Assembly (NCBI GenBank): GCA_040779345.1
Contig: JBFONU010000014.1
Location: forward strand, 1 to 64,000
Origin: Thalassotalea_H sp040779345
Lineage (GTDB): Bacteria > Pseudomonadota > Gammaproteobacteria > Enterobacterales > Alteromonadaceae
Direction of reading: 5' to 3'
DNA: 64,000 nucleotides
Each line of letters begins with the position of its first letter. The first letter of the stretch is position 1. Position numbers and translations under genes: made by a program. The notes beneath the pieces were generated by a model. It was given only the letters and a program-made list of their open reading frames with translations, searched no databases and was not told the DNA's origin. This document shows positions 27,435 through 36,347 of this stretch, one piece after another.

Positions 27435-29848
27435 TATTCACTTCCTCGCAAATTATGTATCGCAGGTTTGTTGATGTAATTGCGTAAAGGTAAGTAGCAG
27501 GCGAAAAAAGAGATGATTGAAATGAGCGCTAATGTGCCAATAAAGAGTGGCATCAGCGCAATTGACATATAGGCTGTTAGCGTTTCACTAAAGCCGACAT
27601 AAAATGCCAGTAAAATGACCATGCTAAATACTATCCCCATCAGTATTGCAGTTGCATTGTCTTTGACGACAATAGCAATAATGTCTTTGCCTTTTGCGCC
27701 AATCGCCATTCTTGTCCCAATTTCAAAACGACGCATTTGAGTCGAATATTTTAAAATACCGTATAAACCCAAACCGCTGAGCAAAATAGTAATAATCGTT
27801 AAAGCGATTGTCGTTGTTGCGGTAGTGGTTGCACTAAATAGGCGTTCGTTTTTATAATGAGTTAATGATGAGAAACTGAATAAACTAAAGTTCTTATCAA
27901 CACTTTTGAGTATTGCTACTAATTCTTCTCTAGATAATGATTGCCCCTTATGCACTTTGATTAAAAGCATATTTCTTGAAAGACTAGCCGGAAAATAAAA
28001 GCGCGGTGACACGGTAACTCTTCCCGGTATCTTAATCGCTTTAACCACTCCTATAACACGAGCGCCATTACTGAATCGTATGCCTAATGCACTCCCATTA
28101 GGTGCTAATTTTTGAGCGAAAACATCGTTAATAATGGTGACGAGTTCTCTATCTTTAATGTCAGCGGCAGAGAAATTGTTACCCTCAATAATTTTTTGAT
28201 TAATGAGTGAAAAGTATTGATGGTCAACATCTTTACCGGCAATAGAAAATCGTTGGTTATCTGCTTCGGTCTCTAAAGCGAAGGTGCCAAACCCAGAAGG
28301 CCGCATTGATTGACTTATTCCCGACACTTTCGGTGATTCAAAAAGTGCTTCTTTCAACTCAGTAATAGGCCCTGACTGTAATGTACGTTCAACAGTGGGT
28401 AACGCTAAAACCGCCGTATAAATGTTTTGGGTGTCATATCCTAAGGGTTGCTCAATCAACTCTTTAGCATCTTGATAAAGGACAATATTGATAAAAATGA
28501 GTGCTGTCGCAATGGCTATTTGGCTTGTGATGAGAATATTTCTGAGTTGTTTTGACACTTGTACACCACACCCTTTACCACTTGATTGTAATAAGGTGTT
28601 TAAAGCGCGATAGTTAATCATTCTTCGACAGAGCAAAGAGAATAGCAGGGTGATTAACAGTAAAATAGCGATAGAGGCGATCGTAGAAAAGCTGTTTAAC
28701 GCTAATTCATTAATGCGAGGAAGATAGTCACCTAAATAATAACGCAAGGTTAAAAATCCCAAATAACTAAAGGCTTGTGCAATGATAATTGCAAGTAGCA
28801 TCAGTAAACTGGTTTCAGCAAAAATACTGTTAAACAATTGTTTTTTAGAAGCGCCAATTGCGGCGTGAATAGCAAGTTGCTGTTGGCGTTCGGCAGTTCG
28901 AGAAATAAATAAATTCGCAATGTTAACACTGGCAATTGCTACTAACCCCAAAGCGCCAATGAGTAATAAGAGAATACTTCTTTCGCCATCGGCAATGATG
29001 TAAGACTTTAATGGGATCGTATTTATATTAATACTCCAACCTTTAAAAAATGCATGAGCGCTTACTTGCTGCTGCCAGTTTCTATTAATAAGGTTGGTTA
29101 ATGATTGTTCGTGTAGCTTTATGGCGTTTGTTTCTAGAAGTGCTTTTTTCATTTTTCCGATGAACATTAGGCCGCCATCGTCATTTCCCCATGTTTTACG
29201 ATCTCTTTCGCTGACGGTATTGAAATCCCATGGCAGATATATCTGGGTAGAGAAACTCGGTCCTGCGATAGGCAATTCAATATTGTCTGCGGATAAAACA
29301 CCAATAATTTGATAACTTTTGCCACCCAAAGACACCTTTTTATTGAGAATATCATCGCTACCGGCAAATTCATTTTGCCACATTTGGTAACTTAACAGGG
29401 CTACTGGATTATAACTATTGAGCTTTTCGGTTGCGTTGAAAGCACGTCCTTTTGCCATTTTTACTGAAAAAATAGTAAACCATTGTGGTGTGACAAAAGA
29501 AATTGCTGCCATAGGCTCAGAAGGTAACGAAGTGATGACTGCTCCATCGGTATACAATAAAGTGCTTTGCTCAAAAACAGTTTGGTTTTTATAAAGATGC
29601 ATTAGGTTTGGGTAAGTAAAAGCATTACCATCAACCTCGCCTTGATTGACAAGTTGATGCTCAACATTAAACAACCTTTCTTGATCAGGATACGGCAAGG
29701 GCTTAATTAACATCACATAAGCTAATGTCAGCACACAAAGCAGGGCGCCTAAGGTAATGCCCATAGTCGTAATAATACTAAAAACAAAGCCAGGTTTTTG
29801 CTTGAGGCTTAAGTAGGCTTGTTTTAGTTGATAGATAAATAAATTCAT
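27434..29848 (-). CDS. MacB-like ABC transporter permease (first in operon)
   Basis: An 804-residue permease of the same two-half MacB/FtsX type, with ATG start and AAGAGA upstream. TMs lie near 20-43, 285-305, 340-365, 385-405, 430-450, 680-705, 735-755 and 765-790. It follows the ATPase gene by 28 bases and precedes two paralogues in overlapping frames, so a single promoter upstream of the adaptor gene probably drives all five. Confidence 0.9.
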   Translation of the reverse strand: MNLFIYQLKQAYLSLKQKPGFVFSIITTMGITLGALLCVLTLAYVMLIKPLPYPDQERLFNVEHQLVNQGEVDGNAFTYPNLMHLYKNQTVFEQSTLLYTDGAVITSLPSEPMAAISFVTPQWFTIFSVKMAKGRAFNATEKLNSYNPVALLSYQMWQNEFAGSDDILNKKVSLGGKSYQIIGVLSADNIELPIAGPSFSTQIYLPWDFNTVSERDRKTWGNDDGGLMFIGKMKKALLETNAIKLHEQSLTNLINRNWQQQVSAHAFFKGWSININTIPLKSYIIADGERSILLLLIGALGLVAIASVNIANLFISRTAERQQQLAIHAAIGASKKQLFNSIFAETSLLMLLAIIIAQAFSYLGFLTLRYYLGDYLPRINELALNSFSTIASIAILLLITLLFSLLCRRMINYRALNTLLQSSGKGCGVQVSKQLRNILITSQIAIATALIFINIVLYQDAKELIEQPLGYDTQNIYTAVLALPTVERTLQSGPITELKEALFESPKVSGISQSMRPSGFGTFALETEADNQRFSIAGKDVDHQYFSLINQKIIEGNNFSAADIKDRELVTIINDVFAQKLAPNGSALGIRFSNGARVIGVVKAIKIPGRVTVSPRFYFPASLSRNMLLIKVHKGQSLSREELVAILKSVDKNFSLFSFSSLTHYKNERLFSATTTATTTIALTIITILLSGLGLYGILKYSTQMRRFEIGTRMAIGAKGKDIIAIVVKDNATAILMGIVFSMVILLAFYVGFSETLTAYMSIALMPLFIGTLALISIISFFACYLPLRNYINKPAIHNLRGSE

Positions 29849-29876
29849 TGGATGTTTCTCTTAAAGTAAGTCTCTA

Positions 29877-30578
29877 CTAGCCCACTATTTTTTCCATAGG
29901 GGCTTGCAAAATTCTGCCATCAAGTAACTGTACTTTTGTTTTTGCCATGTCTGCATACCTTGGATCGTGCGTTACCATGCAGATTGTCGTGCCATTTTTA
30001 TTGAGAGTTTCTAAGAGGTCCATGACTTGATCACCTGCTTTTGAATCAAGATTCCCTGTAGGTTCGTCGACCAACAATATTGCAGGATCTGCCACTAGAG
30101 CTCTTGCTATTGCTACTCGTTGTTGCTGACCACCCGATAGTTGATTAGGTTTATGGCTGACCCGGTGTGATAAGCCGACTTGCTCTAGGCAATTTGTTAC
30201 TCGCTGTTTAATCTCACTATGGTTAAATTTTTCTGAGTGATATCTTAGTGGTAATGCGACATTGTCAAACACGGACAGCTCATCAATTAGATTAAACGAC
30301 TGAAAAATAAAGCCAATTTTTTCATTTCTTACTTCTGCTGCTTCATCAAGTGTTAGTTCGGTAACATTAGCTCCTTCAATGAAGTATTTACCGCCAGTAG
30401 CCATATCCAGTAAGCCCATAATTGATAACAGTGTTGACTTTCCACAACCTGATGGACCTGAAATGGAGACATAATCGCCTTTATTTATAACTAGGTTGAT
30501 CGACTTTAGTGCATGAGTTTCTAATTCTTCTGTTTCGAAGACTTTCGAAATATTTTCAATTTTCAGTATCTCGTTCAT
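29877..30578 (-). CDS. ABC transporter ATPase, MacB/LolD type
   Basis: The 233-residue ATPase has Walker A GPSGCGKST (about 41-49), the Q loop FQSFN, signature LSGGQQQRVAIARAL, Walker B ILLVDEPTGNLD and the H loop VTHD. The size and the LDxATGG insert fit the MacB/LolD/FtsE class that powers FtsX-like permeases by mechanotransmission. AGGAC precedes the ATG. It lies between the adaptor and permease genes on one strand. Confidence 0.95.
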   Translation of the reverse strand: MNEILKIENISKVFETEELETHALKSINLVINKGDYVSISGPSGCGKSTLLSIMGLLDMATGGKYFIEGANVTELTLDEAAEVRNEKIGFIFQSFNLIDELSVFDNVALPLRYHSEKFNHSEIKQRVTNCLEQVGLSHRVSHKPNQLSGGQQQRVAIARALVADPAILLVDEPTGNLDSKAGDQVMDLLETLNKNGTTICMVTHDPRYADMAKTKVQLLDGRILQAPMEKIVG

Positions 30579-30625
30579 TCTGTGTCCTATTATCTACTTA
30601 TTTAACTTTAATGCATGTAATGCGT

Positions 30626-31870
30626 CTAGTTTAATGTGATTTTTTCTGCTTGGTAATTCGATAAATCTGAAATGATATATCGCTCACCTTCTTTTACATC
30701 GGTTAATATTTCGATATAACGACTTGTTTTATCGCCAAATTTTATTTTTTTTAGTGATGCCGTACCTTGATCATTAGCCACTTGATAAAGGGGAAGTATC
30801 GATTGTGACTTTATATTTGTGGGTCTTTCGATATATTTAATGTTTTTTAATGTTTTTGATGTTATTTCAGCGTCAATATTTTGTTGGGGTTTAACGCTTG
30901 CTGGGAGACTTCTTGGTAAGGAAACGTCGATGCTAACGGTATTTTGCTCAACAATAGGATCAATTCGCGAAACCTTTCCAATGATAATTGTTTGTCTGTT
31001 ATTAATTTTTACCTCTTGCCCTAAACGTACGAGTGAAGCTTGGTTTTGAGGTACTTTAATTTCTGCGATTAATTCTGTTGTACTCCCTATTAAAGCAATC
31101 TCTTGGCCTGGGAGTACACTTTGCCCTAAATTCACTGATAATCTTTGTAGTACACCTTCAAAACCTGCTTTAACATTGAGTTTATTCACTTTGTTTTTAG
31201 CAACTTTTAGACGACCCATTTGTTGTTTTATCCGCTCGCTTTGAATGTTTATTGTTTCGGTATGCACTAAGCCAAGCTGCTGTAATTTCTCTTTTAATAT
31301 TAATATACGTTTACTTAGCTGTTGCTCGTTTAGCTTACTTTGCTTAAAGGTTAAATCGGAGACAATGCCATCTTCTACTAAAGTTTGCTCTGCCGTTCGT
31401 TTTAATTTTGCCGCTTCAAATCGTGACTCTAATTCAGCGATTATTGCTTGTTCTGTTAATAATTCCCTTTTGTTGTTTACTGTTAACTGGCGTAGATTGG
31501 CTTTCATCTGTGCTAGTTCTTGTTCTGCATTTTCAACATTTAGATGAAGTTCAGGGTTAGCCAATTTAACAATAACACTGTGCTCATTGACAATCGCTCC
31601 AGGCTTTAAAACAATTTCAGCAACGGTTGCTTGTGTTAACGATGTGATCAGCTGTAATTTTTCAGACACTAATTTCCCGTATCCATCAACGTTTATCGCT
31701 AAATCACCTTGCTTTACTTCACTTATTAATAAGTCTTTTTTGATTAATGTCACCTCATTAAATGACGAATTAGCCAAGCTGAGTAAAAGAATAAAAGTCA
31801 AAGCGATAATGAGGATTGCCTTGCTTTTGATTGTCATACGGTTATTTTTTTTAGGTTTTGCTATATCCAT
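30626..31870 (-). CDS. HlyD-like periplasmic adaptor subunit
   Basis: The 414-residue protein has an N-terminal membrane anchor (about 15-33), a lipoyl half-motif, a long coiled-coil hairpin (about 95-205), a second lipoyl half (GFEGVLQRLSVNLGQSVLPG), and a beta-barrel region. Such adaptors link an inner-membrane ABC exporter to an outer-membrane channel. No TolC gene is in the window. It is the first gene of the ABC operon and lies 57 bases after a sigma-54 promoter. Confidence 0.92.
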   Translation of the reverse strand: MDIAKPKKNNRMTIKSKAILIIALTFILLLSLANSSFNEVTLIKKDLLISEVKQGDLAINVDGYGKLVSEKLQLITSLTQATVAEIVLKPGAIVNEHSVIVKLANPELHLNVENAEQELAQMKANLRQLTVNNKRELLTEQAIIAELESRFEAAKLKRTAEQTLVEDGIVSDLTFKQSKLNEQQLSKRILILKEKLQQLGLVHTETINIQSERIKQQMGRLKVAKNKVNKLNVKAGFEGVLQRLSVNLGQSVLPGQEIALIGSTTELIAEIKVPQNQASLVRLGQEVKINNRQTIIIGKVSRIDPIVEQNTVSIDVSLPRSLPASVKPQQNIDAEITSKTLKNIKYIERPTNIKSQSILPLYQVANDQGTASLKKIKFGDKTSRYIEILTDVKEGERYIISDLSNYQAEKITLN

Positions 31871-31926
31871 ACTCAGTTTCTTTCTCGTTACAATGTTTTA
31901 TATGCGATCAAGTAATGAGTGGTTAT

Positions 31927-31942
31927 AGCGAATTCCATGCCA
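31927..31942 (-). promoter_or_regulatory. Sigma-54 promoter of the ABC export operon
   Basis: Read on the minus strand the site is TGGCATGGAATTCGCT. It matches the sigma-54 consensus TGGCACGN4TTGCW at all but two positions, with the invariant GG and GC exactly 10 bp apart. It lies 57 bases before the adaptor start codon, and a sigma-54 activator gene is nearby. Confidence 0.82.
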
Positions 31943-32002
31943 TAAATTTTTACTTCTAATATCAGTAACATAGGTGTCGTCAGTTTTATTAGATTGGATA
32001 AT

Positions 32003-32018
32003 AGTTCGAAATCGGACT
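32003..32018 (-). promoter_or_regulatory. Probable activator-binding palindrome (UAS)
   Basis: A 16-bp imperfect palindrome, AGTTCGAAATCGGACT, with 6 of 8 positions symmetric. It lies about 60-75 bp upstream of the sigma-54 promoter, the usual place for an NtrC-family activator site. The activator encoded at 34875 is the natural candidate. Confidence 0.6.
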
Positions 32019-32127
32019 TTTTAAGCGCTAATAATGAACCGATTGTATTGACAATTTAGTTAATTAGTTTTGCATTAGCCTTTATAATCAAGGTTCAATA
32101 TTTACCAAGAGTATTCGGAATCAATTT

Positions 32128-32817
32128 ATGGCCAAACAGTACCTGATATGGGATTTACCATTACGAATTTTTCATTGGAGCTTAGTGATCACCCTTTTTT
32201 GCTTATGGGTCACCTCTGATCAAGAGCTTGGTTTAATTGAATATCATATGAAGTTTGGCTATGTTGCGCTTGGGTTAATTCTCTTTCGACTTGTTTGGGG
32301 ACTGTTTGGTACTAAGCACGCAAAGTTTATTAACTTTATTCCCTCATTATCAGCGATTAAACAGTATTTACGTGATAATAAATCAGGTAGTGAAAAGCCG
32401 TTCGCTGGCCACAACCCTTTAGGTAGTTTGATGGTGGTATTGTTTTTAGTGTTAATTTTACTACAAGCAAGCACCGGATTATTTATCGATGATGATATTT
32501 TTTCATCAGGTCCCTATAACGGTACTATTAGTAAAGAGTTAGAGAAAATTTTTAATTACATACATAGTAACGGGTTTAACGTGTTATTGACGTTATCTGT
32601 GATACACGTTTTTGCGATAATGTATTATTCCAAAGTAAAGAAACAACCTTTAGTACGAGCTATGTTTCACGGTAAAAAACCAGCGGATACTATTGAACAA
32701 GAAGACGCCATAACGCATTCCAAAATTGTATCTGCTGTATTAATCGTGCTGACTGTTATTTTATTTGTATACTGGTTGGTTGTGCTGAACGCACCGGTGG
32801 TAGAAGAGTTTTATTAG
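32128..32817 (+). CDS. Cytochrome b561-type membrane protein
   Basis: The 229-residue protein has four main hydrophobic helices (about 12-32, 38-58, 102-122, 145-165) plus a C-terminal one (about 198-220). Haem-ligating histidines are likely in RIFHWS and EYHMKFG, with others near the third and fourth helices. It belongs to the di-haem b561 group used as membrane electron carriers. It is convergent with a c'-type cytochrome gene, and the two may form an electron pathway. It is divergent from the ABC operon. Confidence 0.88.
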   Translation: MAKQYLIWDLPLRIFHWSLVITLFCLWVTSDQELGLIEYHMKFGYVALGLILFRLVWGLFGTKHAKFINFIPSLSAIKQYLRDNKSGSEKPFAGHNPLGSLMVVLFLVLILLQASTGLFIDDDIFSSGPYNGTISKELEKIFNYIHSNGFNVLLTLSVIHVFAIMYYSKVKKQPLVRAMFHGKKPADTIEQEDAITHSKIVSAVLIVLTVILFVYWLVVLNAPVVEEFY

Positions 32818-32837
32818 TGGGCTAAGTGGGCCGCAAG

Positions 32838-32862
32838 CTAAGGGCGATAATATCACCCTTAG
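32838..32862. terminator. Hairpin between convergent cytochrome genes
   Basis: CTAAGGG and CCCTTAG pair around a loop that can also pair GAT/ATC. It lies between two convergent stops and could end transcription from both sides, though T tracts are weak. Confidence 0.5.
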
Positions 32863-32880
32863 TTTAGATAGATTTGATAG

Positions 32881-33351
32881 TTAATCTTTTTTAAAGTTAT
32901 CGTGGCATCCGCCACAACTTTGTCCAACACCACCAATCGCTTTTTTAATTGCGCTTTCATTGCCTGTTGCTGCAGTTTTCATTAAGTTTTCTGATGAAAC
33001 ACTTAAGGCGTTAATACGTTTTGAAAATTCTTCAGGTTGTTGCCAAATCTTATTTAGTGCTTCAGTTTTAACATCAAATCTCGATGTGTCCGTTTTTGTA
33101 TAGTCGGCAATCATATGTGAAAGTTGATTAATTCTTAAGGCATGCTTTTCTACTGCTTTCGCATCAAAAGCAATTTTTCCTTTCGCCATTGCACCTAGTG
33201 GCCCCATATTACTGCCTAATAATTTAAATACTGATTGGCGTAATTCAACCGATCTTTGTGCATGTTTTTCTGATTTTGCTGCCTCTGCATTAACTGCTGA
33301 ACTCGATAATAATAGCGTGGTTGCAATTGTTGCTGTTAATATTTTCTTCAT
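32881..33351 (-). CDS. Cytochrome c' (class II) family protein
   Basis: The 156-residue precursor has a signal peptide (about 1-22), a helical bundle, and a single C-terminal haem-binding CGGCH near residue 148, the class II (c') arrangement. It should be a periplasmic haem protein, possibly handling NO or electrons. AAGGAAAA precedes the ATG. It is tail-to-tail with the b561 gene. Confidence 0.9.
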   Translation of the reverse strand: MKKILTATIATTLLLSSSAVNAEAAKSEKHAQRSVELRQSVFKLLGSNMGPLGAMAKGKIAFDAKAVEKHALRINQLSHMIADYTKTDTSRFDVKTEALNKIWQQPEEFSKRINALSVSSENLMKTAATGNESAIKKAIGGVGQSCGGCHDNFKKD

Positions 33352-33569
33352 GATTTTCCTTTAATCTTCCTAGTGGTTTGTTATTTTTCTAGCTACTCGT
33401 CATTAGCAAATTATATACTGATTAACATTTTATTCATGTATTTTTTAGATTTATTATTGCTTTTCAGCTCACGAGCTGTATAAAATATAGTCAACAGCAC
33501 TTTTCCTTTTATTAAAATATAACTACTTAAAACAAAAGGTTGTGGTGATTGTTGCTATAGAATTCCGTT

Positions 33570-33598
33570 ATCGGACGAAATCTTCCCATTTTCGAACT
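33570..33598. promoter_or_regulatory. Possible extra activator half-sites
   Basis: ATCGGAC at 33570 and TTCGAACT at 33591 are the two half-site types of the palindrome at 32003. They lie 21 bp apart in the same orientation, upstream of the cytochrome c' gene. No sigma-54 promoter with correct spacing was found nearby, so the assignment is weak. Confidence 0.3.
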
Positions 33599-33613
33599 AT
33601 TCATTTGCTGTTA

Positions 33614-34897
33614 TTAGATGGAATTTGGCCTCGGTAAAATTATCATAATTGTAACACCTTGCTCGTCGTTATTATCAAGTTCTATGACTCCCTGATGTTG
33701 TTCAATAACATTTCGACAAAAGCTTAATCCTATTCCTTGGCCATCAGTTTTTGTCGAATATAATGGCACAAATAAATTATCTAAATTAGAAAAGCCATGA
33801 CCATCATCAATAACTTCAATAATAAAATGTTGCTCATGTTCAGAAAAATTTATTTGTACTTTTGTAGCATTAGCTTCTTTAGCATTTTTAATTAAGTTGA
33901 TTAATACTTGCTCAAAAAATGAAATGTCTGCCCAAAGATAATCGACGGAATAATCGAAATTGATCGGGAAATTATTGAACAGTTTACTGAGTGAATGGCA
34001 GAGATCCGGGATAGAAATTTTGTGCCTGTTAAGCTCTATTTTTTTCGACAATGTAGAGTATCGGTCAACAAAGCTTTGCAAATGCAAGCAGCGCTCAGTG
34101 ATCACTTGTAGTATCTTTTTATCTCTTTCAATTAAACATTTATCGGCTAACGTTTCTGCCATGGAAGAAACCGGTGTGAGTGAGTTTCTAATTTCATGGC
34201 TCAACACACGAATAATTTGTTGCCATGCTTGCAGCTGCCCTTCACGCAAAGCAGATTCAATATCAATAAATACTAACAACTGATGCATTTCGCCATTGTC
34301 GATGAACTGACTATGTTTAACTTGCCATTTTTTGTTAGAGCTTTGTAAATGCCATGTTTTGCCATCATAGCTTAACCCTAGATGTTCAGGGGTTGATTGG
34401 CGATACATTTGCCAAGGTTGCTTGTAAATGGCATAAAATGCTTCATTGGCAAAACTAAGGTGTTGTTTTTGATTAAAGACCATTACGGGTGATTCAAGTT
34501 GGCCAATCAGTTGATAGACGAGAAATATATGTTGGTCATAACTCGATTTTTGATGCTGGAGGTGATCACTGAGTTGATTAAGTTGTTGGTGAAACTCTTT
34601 GACTTTTCCTTGTGGAAAGGAAGATTTAGCAAATTGATTGTAATCTTCTTGTTTAATCGCATCTAAGTGTAAACTTGCTCGAGTGTATGATCTCATGACT
34701 CGATATTTAATCACAGCAATTGACCAAAATATAAAGAGGAGCAGTGCAAAAACAGAGACAACAATCCATTGCCATCGCATCGCAGCTTGCCATTCAAATA
34801 AAACTAAAAAGGCAACACTAGGGAGTGCAAAGATAAACAACTTAACAGATAAGTATTTTTCTAAAGAATTCAAATTAAACAAGATCGTATTTCTCAA
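33614..34897 (-). CDS. NtrY-like sensor histidine kinase
   Basis: The 427-residue kinase has two N-terminal TM helices (about 20-36 and 43-63) and a PAS-like region (about 125-215). Phosphoacceptor His234 lies in LSHEIRNSLTP, followed by an N box (NLIKNAKEA) and G boxes (DDGHGF, GQGIGLSF). The 5' end overlaps the activator gene by about 23 bases and the start is probably TTG; the exact TTG among several is not certain. It should phosphorylate the adjacent sigma-54 activator. Confidence 0.9.
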   Translation of the reverse strand: MRNTILFNLNSLEKYLSVKLFIFALPSVAFLVLFEWQAAMRWQWIVVSVFALLLFIFWSIAVIKYRVMRSYTRASLHLDAIKQEDYNQFAKSSFPQGKVKEFHQQLNQLSDHLQHQKSSYDQHIFLVYQLIGQLESPVMVFNQKQHLSFANEAFYAIYKQPWQMYRQSTPEHLGLSYDGKTWHLQSSNKKWQVKHSQFIDNGEMHQLLVFIDIESALREGQLQAWQQIIRVLSHEIRNSLTPVSSMAETLADKCLIERDKKILQVITERCLHLQSFVDRYSTLSKKIELNRHKISIPDLCHSLSKLFNNFPINFDYSVDYLWADISFFEQVLINLIKNAKEANATKVQINFSEHEQHFIIEVIDDGHGFSNLDNLFVPLYSTKTDGQGIGLSFCRNVIEQHQGVIELDNNDEQGVTIMIILPRPNSI

Positions 34898-36215
34898 CTC
34901 GTCGGTACATTGATGATTTAGTTAACCCCAGCAGTTTTGCTGTTTTAGGGATATTATTATCGGTTTGTAATAAGGCTTTTTTGATTAAACTGATTTCAGC
35001 TTCTTGCAGAGTCATTAAAGGTAATTCAACTTTTGGGTTATTAGCCGTTAAGCGTAAATCTTCTATATCAATAAATTGGCTAGTGCAGAGTAAAACAGCA
35101 CGCTCGATTAAATGACTGAGTTCCCGAATATTGCCCGGCCAATGATAATCTACAAGCGCTTGTTGGGCACCTTGGGTAAGTTCACAATAATCGCGTTTAT
35201 ATTTTTGACTAAATTTAGCAATAAAAAACTGCGTCAAAGGGATAATATCTTGACTACGTTCTTGCAGGGAAGGGAGCCTTAATTCTATCGTATTTAGTCG
35301 GTAGTAGAGATCTTCACGAAATAATTCATTGGCAATGAGTTTTTTAAAATCCGCATTAGTTGCGCTAATGATTCGACAGTTAGTTAATTGAGTTTTACTA
35401 GAGCCTAGCACTTCGTATTCGCCATTTTCTAGAACTCTGAGTATTTTGGCTTGTTGAGTAAGCGGGATATTAGCTATTTCATCTAGAAATAATGTACCAT
35501 TTTCGGCTAACTTGAAACGACCGATACGATTAGATTTAGCGTCAGTAAAAGCGCCTTTAATATGTCCAAACATCTCACTTTCAAATAAAGATTCAGAGAT
35601 TGCCCCCATATTAACTGACACCATTGGCTGCGAGGCTTTTGCCGACTGTTGATGAATTATCTGTGCAAATTCACTTTTGCCGGTACCATTATCGCCAGTG
35701 AGCAAAATATTCGCTTCAGTGGCAGAAACGGCTTTGATGTTATCCAATAATTGCAACATACAGGCCGAACGCCATTGGTACTGCTCTTTTTTTACTGGTC
35801 GTAGCTGTTGTTTAAATTTTTGATTTTCAAGTTGTAAAGAGTTTAACGATAACTGCTGATCTACAATGTGTAACAGTTGTTTATTCTTCCATGGTTTTTC
35901 AATAAAGTCCTTAGCACCTAACTTCATCGCCTGTATAACCAGTTCGACATTACTCCATGCCGTCATAGCGATAACAGGGATAGTAATGTTAGACGCTTTT
36001 AACCATGTCAGAAAGCGGATACCTTCATCGCCTGATGTAGTATCCAAACTGTAATTCATGTCTAATAAAATTAGAGAGATAGTATCATCTTTTAGCATCA
36101 CTTGTGCAACCTGAGGGTTGTCAGCTTCGATAACTTGATAACCATTATCTTCAAGCAAAACCAATAGACTCATACGAATATCAGCGCGATCATCAATGAC
36201 TAAAATTTGAGACAT
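34875..36215 (-). CDS. Sigma-54-dependent response regulator, NtrC family
   Basis: The 446-residue activator has a receiver (Asp52 in LILLDMNYS), an AAA+ domain (Walker A GDNGTGKS at about 174-181, Walker B LFLDEIAN) and a C-terminal Fis-type helix-turn-helix (about 405-445). The sigma-54 contact loop reads GAFTDA (221-226) instead of GAFTGA. TAGAG precedes the ATG. With the overlapping kinase gene it forms a two-component pair that very likely activates the sigma-54 promoter at 31927. Confidence 0.93.
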   Translation of the reverse strand: MSQILVIDDRADIRMSLLVLLEDNGYQVIEADNPQVAQVMLKDDTISLILLDMNYSLDTTSGDEGIRFLTWLKASNITIPVIAMTAWSNVELVIQAMKLGAKDFIEKPWKNKQLLHIVDQQLSLNSLQLENQKFKQQLRPVKKEQYQWRSACMLQLLDNIKAVSATEANILLTGDNGTGKSEFAQIIHQQSAKASQPMVSVNMGAISESLFESEMFGHIKGAFTDAKSNRIGRFKLAENGTLFLDEIANIPLTQQAKILRVLENGEYEVLGSSKTQLTNCRIISATNADFKKLIANELFREDLYYRLNTIELRLPSLQERSQDIIPLTQFFIAKFSQKYKRDYCELTQGAQQALVDYHWPGNIRELSHLIERAVLLCTSQFIDIEDLRLTANNPKVELPLMTLQEAEISLIKKALLQTDNNIPKTAKLLGLTKSSMYRRVEKYDLV

Positions 36216-36347
36216 ATAACTCTATTATCCTAAGTATTTGTTAAATGAGCTTGAGCGAGCATTGTATGATAAACACTACGTTATTCATAAATAAACGACA
36301 AGAATTTCACCCTGTTTTGGCAATGTAGCTGGTAATATTTAATAGAA

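Noticed and set aside
22516..31870. Plus-strand open frames within the ABC operon
   Set aside because: They mirror the codon pattern of the minus-strand permease and adaptor genes, lack ribosome sites and show no recognisable motifs.
33552..33580. Sigma-54 promoter for the cytochrome c' gene
   Set aside because: On the minus strand a GG and a GC occur but are separated by 9 rather than 10 bases, and the flanking bases do not match.
36216..36347. Sigma-54 promoter upstream of the activator gene
   Set aside because: No GG-N10-GC pair with consensus context was found on the minus strand.
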